This document shows, one piece after another, positions 57,249 through 64,000 of a DNA stretch of 64,000 bases; positions within the stretch are counted from its first letter, which is position 1, and each line of letters begins with the position of its first letter. The DNA is from Halochromatium roseum (lineage in GTDB: Bacteria > Pseudomonadota > Gammaproteobacteria > Chromatiales > Chromatiaceae). The notes beneath the pieces are model-generated. The model was not told the DNA's origin. It searched no databases and saw only the letters and a program-made list of their open reading frames with translations. Both the position numbers and the translations under genes were made by a program. The stretch is taken from positions 29,737 to 93,736 of the forward strand of contig NZ_NHSH01000052.1 of the NCBI RefSeq assembly GCF_016653315.1. The letters run 5' to 3'.

Positions 57249-57787
57249 TCTGCGCAATGCGCTCGAGCGCTGTTCGCGAGCGCCGCCTGGCGTTGGTCCT
57301 GCTCCGGCGATACTCGGTAACGGGCGATGCGCTCGCGCAAGGCTTGATCGCTGAGCGGTTGCTGACGAGCCTCCCACCGTTGCTCGATGTCCTGTGGCCT
57401 CGGCGTCTGCGTTGATGGTGCCTGAGACACATTTGCTGCGCTCTCTAGATCGGGCAGGGCATGGCCCTGGAGCAACCGCTCCGGTTTCTTGGGGGGCGAT
57501 CCACTCTGAGCGCTACCCTGAAACAAGGGCTTCATCGACCTGATTGGCGATGCGCTAGGCGCCTGAGTTGCGCTAGGCGCCTGAGTAAGGTGGCGCACGA
57601 CGGCGAGCAGTCCAGGCCCCGGTCTCGCAAGCTGATGCGCCGGTTCTGCGGCGTAGGCCGTGGCTGCACTAAGGCAGGCTGTCTGGTGGACACCGGCGAT
57701 GCTGGTCGACGTCAGTACAACGCTAGCCACGGCGGCAGCCCGTAGGGCTCCGTGCAGGTGCTGGGTCGCGATCTTGGTTGCCGACAC
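57245..57787 (-). CDS. Predicted secreted Pro/Ala/Gln-rich protein, unknown function
   Basis: A GTG start at 57787 with AGGAGACGCACA upstream gives 180 residues. A signal-peptide-like segment (ALRAAAVASVVLTSTSIAG ... TAYA) is followed by a disordered, Pro-rich chain with an 18-bp duplication (TQAPSATQAPSA, 57551-57590) and one copy of the dispersed 36-base repeat (57518-57553, SPIRSMKPLFQG). The C-terminal part (WEARQQPLSDQALRERIARYRVSPEQDQRQ) is helical. I do not recognise it. Confidence 0.6.
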   Translation of the reverse strand: MSATKIATQHLHGALRAAAVASVVLTSTSIAGVHQTACLSAATAYAAEPAHQLARPGPGLLAVVRHLTQAPSATQAPSASPIRSMKPLFQGSAQSGSPPKKPERLLQGHALPDLESAANVSQAPSTQTPRPQDIEQRWEARQQPLSDQALRERIARYRVSPEQDQRQAALANSARAHCAD

Positions 57788-57866
57788 TGTGCGTCTCCTA
57801 TGGCGATGGGAAAGTGGTGGCCGGCTCGATAGCGGTACGTCGGGGCGTTGTCGAGATAGGCCTGAA

Positions 57867-57979
57867 CAAAACTTGGTCGAAGGCCGCGGCGACACTATAT
57901 CCTCAGTCCAAAGACAGTACCCATTTGATTCGCCGACTGATGAATCATGTTGAGGCTAGAGGTTTCTGACCAAGTTTTG
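57867..57979. repeat. Widely spaced 12-bp inverted repeat upstream of the MerR gene
   Basis: CAAAACTTGGTC at 57867-57878 and GACCAAGTTTTG at 57968-57979 are perfect inverted copies, 89 bases apart. They lie in the intergenic region between the divergent 57245 and MerR genes, so they may be paired operator sites for looping. Confidence 0.85.
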
Positions 57980-57996
57980 AAATGAAATTAGGCGTT

Positions 57997-58014
57997 ATTG
58001 ACGCTGCTGTCAAT
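57997..58014. promoter_or_regulatory. Candidate operator dyad in the MerR-gene promoter
   Basis: ATTGAC-GCTGCT-GTCAAT is a perfect six-base dyad. Its left arm includes a -35-like TTGACG. It lies 52 bases before the MerR start, so it is a likely autoregulatory site. Confidence 0.5.
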
Positions 58015-58065
58015 GGCGAATTTGAGATTTTATATAGACAAAACCTTTTCAAAGGAGGCGTGGCC

Positions 58066-59052
58066 TTGACAGAGCCCGAGCATTCGTTTGCCGCTCAGAC
58101 CTATCGGATTGGCGCAGTTGCGCGCCTGACAGGTATTCCACCCGATACCTTACGTGTCTGGGAGCGGCGTTATGCGGTGGTGGAGCCGATCCGATCTGAA
58201 GCAGGCACGCGCCTGTATTCGGCGGAAGACGTTGGCCGCTTGACGCTGATCAAGCGGCTGGTCGATAACGGCGACGCGATCAGCCATGTCGCGCCGCTCA
58301 CGCTGCCGCAACTTCACGAGCGCTCGCGCGGCCTCAGTTTGGCCCCAACCGCCGAGGGCGATCTGCCACCCTGTCGGGTCGCGGTGCTGGGGTCTACCCT
58401 GCCGACCTTGTTGGCCCGAGAGAGCGAGCGCACAGCCGTGTTCGAAGATGGTGTCGAATTGGTCGGTGCCTTCGAGGACGAGCATCGCTTTCGGCATGCC
58501 GCTGCCGACCTGAAGATTGATCTGCTGGTGCTCGAGCGCCCAACCATCCAGCTCGACCGCATCGCACAGATCACCGATCTACTCACCGAATCTGGTGCGA
58601 CCCAGGGACTGGTCGTCTATGGCTTTGCGCCGCGTGCCGCGCTGGAGCGGCTCGAGGCACAACGCATTGTCGCCAAGCGCGCGCCGGTCGATGCAGCCGA
58701 GCTGGTGCGCTGGTGTGCAGCCTTGCATGGTAGTGATAAGCTTCCTTCGCCTGAGGCGAGCCTCGAAGGCGTTGACCTAGGGGCGCCGATTCCCCGTCGG
58801 CTCTTCGACAACACCAGCTTGGCGCGCATTGCCACCGCCTCACCAACGGTGCGCTGCGAGTGCCCCCATCACCTGGTGCAGCTGGTCTCGAGCTTGGTCG
58901 CCTTCGAGCAGTACAGTCGCGAGTGTGAGAATCGCAATGCCGACGATGCCGCCTTGCATGCATTCCTGCATGCGGCAACAGCACGCGCCCGGGCGACGAT
59001 GGAGGCGGCATTGGCGCGGGTGGTCGAGGCCGAGGGGATCGATATCAGATGA
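58066..59052 (+). CDS. MerR-family regulator with a C-terminal sensory-like domain
   Basis: I start it at TTG 58066, since AAAGGAGG lies seven bases upstream; GTG 58060 is too close to that site. The 328 residues open with a MerR helix-turn-helix (YRIGAVARLTGIPPDTLRVWERRYAVVEPIRS). The C-terminal part (100-328) has the size and alternating pattern of the B12-binding regulators CarH/LitR, but I do not see the DxHxxG cobalamin motif. It ends with the VRCECPHHLVQLVSSLVAFEQYSRECENRN motif of proteobacterial homologues. hisHF follows 56 bases downstream. Confidence 0.82.
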   Translation: MTEPEHSFAAQTYRIGAVARLTGIPPDTLRVWERRYAVVEPIRSEAGTRLYSAEDVGRLTLIKRLVDNGDAISHVAPLTLPQLHERSRGLSLAPTAEGDLPPCRVAVLGSTLPTLLARESERTAVFEDGVELVGAFEDEHRFRHAAADLKIDLLVLERPTIQLDRIAQITDLLTESGATQGLVVYGFAPRAALERLEAQRIVAKRAPVDAAELVRWCAALHGSDKLPSPEASLEGVDLGAPIPRRLFDNTSLARIATASPTVRCECPHHLVQLVSSLVAFEQYSRECENRNADDAALHAFLHAATARARATMEAALARVVEAEGIDIR

Positions 59053-59108
59053 GGTCCGCCTGCTGCTAAACTTTGCCTTTGAATGATCGGCTTGGCTGTC
59101 TAATCCTC

Positions 59109-60785
59109 ATGATCTCGCTCCTCGACTATGGTGCCGGTAATGTGCGCAGTCTGCGCAATGCGATTTCGAAGCTCGGTTTCGAGCTGACCGATATCCGTCG
59201 ACCGGACGACATCCTCAACGCTGAATATCTCATCTTTCCCGGCGTCGGGGCCTTCGGGGCAGCCATGCAGCGGCTCAATGCCCTGGGCTACACCGAGCCG
59301 TTGCAGGACTATCTCGCTGCGGATCGGCCCTTTCTCGGCATCTGCATCGGGCTGCAGAGCCTGTTCGAAGGCAGCGAAGAGTCTCCCGGTATCCCTGGGC
59401 TAGGGGTCATCCCGGGTGTTGTGCGGCGCTTCACCGAGCGCCGACTCGCGGTGCCACACATGGGTTGGAATGGCTTGCGGTTGCAGCGTGACAGTGCCTT
59501 GCTGTCGGGCCTAGAGCAGGAGCGCTTCTATTTCGTGCATTCCTATCATGCGGAAGCAAACGCCGAGAATGCCCGCTGGGTCTTGGCTGAGACCGACTAT
59601 GGTGGCGCCTTCGTCAGTGCGGTCCAGCGTGGTCGGGTCACGGCGGTGCAGTTCCACCCGGAGAAGAGCGGCCAGGCCGGGCTCGAGGTGTTGGGTCGGT
59701 TCTTGGGGGGCGCACTTGATCAGCCGTCACTGGCCGCTGCGGCAGGGCCGTCAACTCAGGCCGCCGCCGGCTCCAAGGATGGGCGGCCGTCTTTTGGCGG
59801 GCAAGGTGGCGAGCAAGACGGCGGGCAAGACGGCGCCTTACCGACCCAGCTCACGAAACGTGTCATTGCGTGCCTGGACGTGCGCAGTAATGACGCCGGA
59901 GACCTGGTGGTGACCAAGGGGGATCAGTACGACGTCCGCGAATCCGGTGGCGAGGTGCGAAATCTCGGTAAACCGGTCGAGTTGGCACAACGCTACTACG
60001 AGGAGGGCGCCGACGAGATCACCTTCCTCAACATCACGGCCTTTCGCGACTTTCCACTCGCCGATCAACCGATGCTCGAGGTCTTGCGTCGAACCTCCGA
60101 GAACGTCTTCGTCCCCCTGACCATTGGCGGCGGCATCCGTGCCTTCACCGATGCCGATGGCCATGTCTACAGTGCGCTGGATGTGGCCGGTGAGTATTTT
60201 CGCTCCGGCGCGGACAAGATCTCGATCGGCTCCGATGCGGTCGATACGGTCGAGACTGTCCGCGCTCGGGGTGGCGGCGATGGCAGCAGTGCGATCGAGG
60301 AGATCGCTCGGGTGTATGGCAAGCAAGCCGTGGTGATCTCGGTTGACCCACGGCGCGTCTATGTGCAGTCGCCCGACGCGACCGAGCGAACTGTCATCGA
60401 GACTGCGATTCCGGGGCCGAACGGCGAGCGCTACTGCTGGTTCCAGTGCACGGTCAAGGGCGGTCGCGAGGGTCGAGATGTAGACGCCGTGGAGCTGGCA
60501 CGTGTTTGCGAGCAGCTCGGTGCCGGCGAGATCCTCCTCAACTCGATCGATCGTGACGGCACCGGCAGCGGCTTTGACCTGGAACTCATCGAAGCGGTGC
60601 GCGCCGCGGTGAGCATCCCGGTCATCGCCTCAAGTGGTGCTGGTCGGCCGGAGCATTTCTCCGAGGTGTTCGAGCACACCGGTGCTGAGGCGGCGCTTGC
60701 TGCTGGAATCTTTCACCGCCGCGAGGTACCGATTGCAGCGGTCAAGGCGCAGCTGAGCGCGGATGGCATTCCGGTTCGAGACTAG
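59109..60785 (+). CDS. hisHF: Fused imidazole glycerol phosphate synthase HisH-HisF
   Basis: The 558-residue protein joins the HisH glutaminase (about 1-203; Cys79 in GICIGLQSLFEG, His183 and Glu185 in FHPEKSG) to the HisF cyclase (about 249-558; Asp257 in ACLDVRS and Asp481 in LNSIDRDGTGSG). They are linked by a Gly/Gln/Ala-rich stretch (about 205-247). It makes IGP and AICAR from PRFAR in histidine synthesis. The HisF half contains GDLVVTKGDQYDVRE and GPNGERYCWFQCTVKGGRE, blocks typical of yeast HIS7 and plants and absent from ordinary bacterial HisF. The start is ATG 59109. No other his genes are adjacent. Confidence 0.95.
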   Translation: MISLLDYGAGNVRSLRNAISKLGFELTDIRRPDDILNAEYLIFPGVGAFGAAMQRLNALGYTEPLQDYLAADRPFLGICIGLQSLFEGSEESPGIPGLGVIPGVVRRFTERRLAVPHMGWNGLRLQRDSALLSGLEQERFYFVHSYHAEANAENARWVLAETDYGGAFVSAVQRGRVTAVQFHPEKSGQAGLEVLGRFLGGALDQPSLAAAAGPSTQAAAGSKDGRPSFGGQGGEQDGGQDGALPTQLTKRVIACLDVRSNDAGDLVVTKGDQYDVRESGGEVRNLGKPVELAQRYYEEGADEITFLNITAFRDFPLADQPMLEVLRRTSENVFVPLTIGGGIRAFTDADGHVYSALDVAGEYFRSGADKISIGSDAVDTVETVRARGGGDGSSAIEEIARVYGKQAVVISVDPRRVYVQSPDATERTVIETAIPGPNGERYCWFQCTVKGGREGRDVDAVELARVCEQLGAGEILLNSIDRDGTGSGFDLELIEAVRAAVSIPVIASSGAGRPEHFSEVFEHTGAEAALAAGIFHRREVPIAAVKAQLSADGIPVRD

Positions 60786-60788
60786 GGC

Positions 60789-61769
60789 GTGCGCAGTCGG
60801 TGGCCTCTGCGCATGGCGGTGAGCATTGCGACGATGAGGCTTCGCTGCACGCGGCATCCTGAGCGGGGGGCAGGTCCGCTGCCGGCTCTGGGATGGCTGA
60901 CCCCTGCGCGATCCCCAGGGTGCCGCCTGCTGTGGCCAGTTGCTTGCCTGACGATGCTCCTGCTCGCTGGCTGTGCTGGTCTCTCAGACAGTCGTCAGCG
61001 ACTGCCAGCGGGGATCGACGCGGACGAACTCCTGAGCAAGATCGCGGCCTGTCATCTGCTGCGTGTGGTGCAGAGCGGAGATCGCGCGGCCACCGATGCG
61101 GTCGTGATTGCCGCGCTGGATCAGTACGGGTTCGAGGTCGAGCAGATGATCGAGCGAGCCAATTACCTGGCGCGGATCGCTGCGGCTCGACCCGCGCAGC
61201 GCGAGCAGATGGTTGAGATCGCCCGCAGCGCCTGCGCCCACCTTGTTCGTCTCACCGGTGCCGCCTCCGGCCTGGTGCGGTTTGATGAGGAGGGCGGCGT
61301 TGATCGGACGTGGCTGGTTGTCGATGGTGAGATCAACGATGGCTTTGCGGACAAGGTCATCGCGCGGTTGCGTGCCGAGCGGGCCGTTGGCTTGGTCATC
61401 AATAGCCCAGGCGGCTCCCTCTATGAGGCGCGGCGGCTAGGACGCTGGTTGCGCGAGAATGGCATTCCGGTGGGTGTCAATGAACTCTGCACCTCGGCCT
61501 GTGTCGATGTGTTGGCTGGCGGCATCGAGCGCTACGTTACCGCCAATGTTCGTCTCGGCATCCATCAGAGCAAGGTGCCGGCGCACCTCAGCAGCCATGA
61601 GGGCGGGCAGCTCTCGGTCGTGAGCGCAGCCCTCTATCTGCGAGAGATGGGCATCGACGATAGCATTGCCCTCGCGGCGGCGGCGGTGCCAAACAACAGG
61701 ATGTACTGGATCTCACTCGCTGAGGCGCTCGACACCAAGTTGGCGACCAAGGTCGTGGCCGGCTTTTAG
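60789..61769 (+). CDS. ClpP-like periplasmic protein (COG3904 type), lipoprotein
   Basis: Up to 326 residues; the start is uncertain (GTG 60789 or internal ATGs). The hydrophobic stretch LLWPVACLTMLLLAGC has a lipobox. The C-terminal half has the crotonase/ClpP-like fold: VGLVINSPGGSLYEARRLGRWLRENG, NELCTSACVDVLAGGIERYV with the candidate Ser in SAC, and VRLGIHQSK with the His. Proteolysis is not proven for the family. It starts four bases after hisHF, so the two may be co-transcribed. Confidence 0.72.
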   Translation: MRSRWPLRMAVSIATMRLRCTRHPERGAGPLPALGWLTPARSPGCRLLWPVACLTMLLLAGCAGLSDSRQRLPAGIDADELLSKIAACHLLRVVQSGDRAATDAVVIAALDQYGFEVEQMIERANYLARIAAARPAQREQMVEIARSACAHLVRLTGAASGLVRFDEEGGVDRTWLVVDGEINDGFADKVIARLRAERAVGLVINSPGGSLYEARRLGRWLRENGIPVGVNELCTSACVDVLAGGIERYVTANVRLGIHQSKVPAHLSSHEGGQLSVVSAALYLREMGIDDSIALAAAAVPNNRMYWISLAEALDTKLATKVVAGF

Positions 61770-61878
61770 CGTCGAGACTTTTAGCGTCGAGAGAGGATAT
61801 CCCGGCTGCGGCGAGTGCTGTCAAGGCGCTGGCCAGCTTGCCTGTCTGTATTCGGTACGAGCTTTTCTGGCAATCGCC

Positions 61879-62931
61879 TTAGTCGATTGGCTCCTCGAGC
61901 GGATCATCGGGCTCGAGCAGGGCCTGGAATTGTTCGACTGTGTCGGCGACGGCGTCGGTCTTGAAGCGGGCGATATGGAACAGTGCCTCACCCTCGGTGA
62001 TGAGCGGTAGATTCATGCGGCCGATGACGATACCCGCGGCGGGCGAACTGACTGTTTCCTCGCCATTGCCGAAGGGATCAGCGACGGTGGCGAGACGCTC
62101 GCCCTTCTCAACCCAGGCGCCGAGCGCTCGGGCGAAGCGCAGCATGCCGCTGGTTTGGGCGCGGGCCCAGACACTCGAGCGGGCGATTACCGGCTGATGA
62201 GCTGAGCGCGGACGCCGCGAGCTATCGCGGATCATCCCGAGCTGACGCATGACGCCGAGGATGCCACGCACCCCGGCGCGGATTGAGAGCTCATCGAAGC
62301 GCAGTGCCTCGCCGGCCTCGTAGAGCAGGACTGGCACATCCAGCGCAGCCGCGGCAGCGCGTAAGGAGCCGTCGCGAAAATCCGCGTCGAGGATCACCGG
62401 TGCGCCAAAGGCGCGGGCGAGATCCGCGATGCCAATCTCGTCGACGCGGGCGCGGATCTGCGGCAGGTTCTCACGGTGCGCGGCGCCGGTATGCAGGTCG
62501 ATGCCAAGGTCGCTATCGGTGACGATCTCGCTCATCAGTGTGGCTGCGAGTCGGCCGGCGAGCGAGCCGCCCTCGGAGCCTGGGAAGCTGCGATTCAGAT
62601 CGCGCCGATCGGGCAAGTAGCGCGAGTGGCGGACGAAACCGTAGACGTTGACCACCGGCACCGCCAGTAGGGTGCCGCGCAGCGAGCGCAGGGCGGTGCT
62701 ACTGAGCAGGCGGCGAATGATGGCGATGCCGTTGATCTCGTCGCCATGCACGGCGGCCGTGACGAACAGGCGTGGGCCTGGGCGACGACCCTGCAGCACA
62801 TGTACCGGCAGCACCACCGGGTTCTGGGTGAACAGAATCGGCAGTGGGAGGTCGATGCGCGCGCGTTCGCCAGGGCGCACCAGATGACCGCCGATGCGTA
62901 TCCCCGCCGGGCGTGCGCTAGCCCTTGCCAC
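61879..62931 (-). CDS. Succinylglutamate desuccinylase/aspartoacylase family protein
   Basis: The 350-residue zinc hydrolase starts with GTG 62931, inside the last codons of rimK (14-base overlap). The carboxypeptidase-like metal site is visible: [13 protein letters not shown] (His and Glu) and [10 protein letters not shown] (His). [24 protein letters not shown] is the family substrate block. A C-terminal biotinyl-like barrel (about 260-330) follows. The reaction is not known. Coupling to rimK, which ligates glutamate to proteins, suggests a matching amide hydrolase or processing role. Confidence 0.85.
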   Translation of the reverse strand: MARASARPAGIRIGGHLVRPGERARIDLPLPILFTQNPVVLPVHVLQGRRPGPRLFVTAAVHGDEINGIAIIRRLLSSTALRSLRGTLLAVPVVNVYGFVRHSRYLPDRRDLNRSFPGSEGGSLAGRLAATLMSEIVTDSDLGIDLHTGAAHRENLPQIRARVDEIGIADLARAFGAPVILDADFRDGSLRAAAAALDVPVLLYEAGEALRFDELSIRAGVRGILGVMRQLGMIRDSSRRPRSAHQPVIARSSVWARAQTSGMLRFARALGAWVEKGERLATVADPFGNGEETVSSPAAGIVIGRMNLPLITEGEALFHIARFKTDAVADTVEQFQALLEPDDPLEEPID

Positions 62932-63823
62932 GGGTGCGCGTCTTGCCGGCGAGGGCGTCCTTCTCGATAAAGCTGAGCATCTGACCGGCGACATCCTTGC
63001 CGGTGGCCGCTTCGATGCCTTCCAAGCCGGGTGACGAATTGACCTCCATGACCACCGGGCCGTGGTTGGAGCGCAGCACATCGACGCCGGCCACGTTCAG
63101 ACCCATGATCTTGGCCGCGCGCACCGCCGTCGAGCGCTCCTCGGGGGTGATGCGAATCAGCTCAGCGCTCCCGCCGCGATGTAGGTTGGAACGGAACTCA
63201 CCGGGTTTTGCCTGCCGGCGCATCGCCGCGACCACCTTGTCGCCGATCACGAAGCAACGGATGTCGGCCCCCTTGGCCTCACGGATGTATTCCTGCACCA
63301 GGATGTTGACCTTGAGGCCGAGGAAGGCCTCGATCACGCTCTCGGCGGCCTGGCGGGTTTCGGCGAGCACCACACCGATGCCTTGGGTACCCTCAAGCAA
63401 TTTGATCACCAGCGGCGCGCCGCCAACCATCTTGATCAGATCCTCGATATCGTCCGGGGTATGGGCGAAGCCGGTGATCGGCAGGCCGATGCCACGGCGT
63501 GAGAGCAGTTGCAATGAGCGTAGCTTGTCGCGGGCGCGGGTGATCGCGACCGATTCATTGAGCGGGTAGACGTTCATCATCTCGAACTGGCGCAGCACCG
63601 CGGTGCCGTAGAAGGTCACGGAGGCGCCGATGCGTGGGATGACCGCATCGAATCCGGTCAACTGCTCGCCCTTGTAGTGAATCGAAGGCGCGTGCGAGGT
63701 GATGTTCATGTAGCAGCGTAGCACGTCGATCACGCGTGCCTCGTGGCCACGTTCGCGCGCGGCCTCGGCGAGCCGTCGCGTCGAGTAGAGCCTCGGGTTA
63801 CGTGAAAGGATGGCGATCTTCAT
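62918..63823 (-). CDS. rimK: Ribosomal protein S6-L-glutamate ligase RimK
   Basis: RimK adds glutamates to the C-terminus of ribosomal protein S6 and tunes ribosome use. The 301-residue ATP-grasp protein starts [18 protein letters not shown]. It includes [48 protein letters not shown] and the metal-binding end [21 protein letters not shown] precedes the start. It is coupled to the downstream aspartoacylase-family gene. Confidence 0.93.
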   Translation of the reverse strand: MKIAILSRNPRLYSTRRLAEAARERGHEARVIDVLRCYMNITSHAPSIHYKGEQLTGFDAVIPRIGASVTFYGTAVLRQFEMMNVYPLNESVAITRARDKLRSLQLLSRRGIGLPITGFAHTPDDIEDLIKMVGGAPLVIKLLEGTQGIGVVLAETRQAAESVIEAFLGLKVNILVQEYIREAKGADIRCFVIGDKVVAAMRRQAKPGEFRSNLHRGGSAELIRITPEERSTAVRAAKIMGLNVAGVDVLRSNHGPVVMEVNSSPGLEGIEAATGKDVAGQMLSFIEKDALAGKTRTRGKG

Positions 63824-64000
63824 CTCATCTCCAGGGTTGGGCGGATCGCGGCCGGGCTTCAGCGCCTGCTCGAGTCGACGCCGAGGGCGTGCTCGATGGT
63901 CTCGATGCGTTGAGTGGATAGGGTATCAGGGTGCGCGAGAAGCCTGAAGAAACGCTCATGGTACTCCTCGGTGATCCATCATCAGCACGCAGCCCCAGCC
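63824..64000. other. Right-edge stretch without an assigned gene
   Basis: On the minus strand one frame reads [38 protein letters not shown] before a stop, which looks protein-like. However, a TGA lies just upstream and no start codon is present. It may be the end of a gene with a frameshift at the window edge. I do not call a gene. Confidence 0.4.

Overview
The window looks like the chromosome of a gammaproteobacterium, most likely a purple sulfur bacterium of the Chromatiaceae. The main clue is the membrane-bound [NiFe]-hydrogenase operon hynS-isp1-isp2-hynL, an arrangement described in Thiocapsa and Allochromatium. The high-GC coding style and the typical gammaproteobacterial orders (rsmI | lpoA-yraN-dolP; rpsP-rimM-trmD-rplS; rplM-rpsI; pilB-pilC-pilD-coaE) agree. 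I see no prophage, complete IS element, CRISPR array or rRNA operon. The assignment rests on gene content, not on a marker-gene comparison.

Layout. 1-2.4 kb: a minus-strand operon of an OlsB-like N-acyltransferase, an OlsA/PlsC-like acyltransferase and a GT4 glycosyltransferase cut by the window edge. 2.5-10 kb: HAD phosphatase, rppH, an FAD-linked 2-hydroxyacid dehydrogenase, dolP, yraN, lpoA and two lipoproteins. 10-17 kb: rsmI, RNase P RNA, rpsP-rimM-trmD-rplS, sbcB, rplM, rpsI, tRNA-Gln(CTG) and sodB. 17-28.6 kb: an asparagine-synthetase-like amidotransferase, grxD, rnt, a TraB/GumN protein, mlaA, coaE-pilD-pilC-pilB and a NYN-domain protein. 28.7-31.4 kb: acs and an RsmC-like methyltransferase. 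31.4-35.5 kb: hupK-like-hypC-hypD-hypE, the maturation genes for the hydrogenase at 40-45.6 kb. Between these lie an HDOD protein, a frameshifted secreted protein, a second GT4 enzyme followed by its decayed copy, sufE and a DUF302 protein. 45.6-46.6 kb: a long AT-rich, then repeat-bearing gap ending in a predicted 34-residue membrane microprotein. 46.9-64 kb: pyrD, apbE, a 1984-residue alpha-2-macroglobulin, an lptF without adjacent lptG, a MerR regulator, a fused hisH-hisF gene of the eukaryotic HIS7 type, a ClpP-like lipoprotein, and an aspartoacylase-family gene overlapping rimK.

The most striking points are these. (1) HisH and HisF are fused, and the HisF half carries sequence blocks otherwise familiar from yeast and plant enzymes. 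(2) Many short tandem repeats occur, often with unit lengths divisible by three and lying inside genes. In the olsB-like gene each 12-bp unit carries both a Shine-Dalgarno-like GGGAG and an ATG. (3) The olsB-, plsC- and GT-like genes are tightly coupled, which suggests a glycosylated aminolipid. (4) There is a membrane microprotein upstream of the hydrogenase operon. (5) A secreted-protein gene needs a -1 shift on a run of six A. (6) Two inverted repeats lie in front of the MerR gene.
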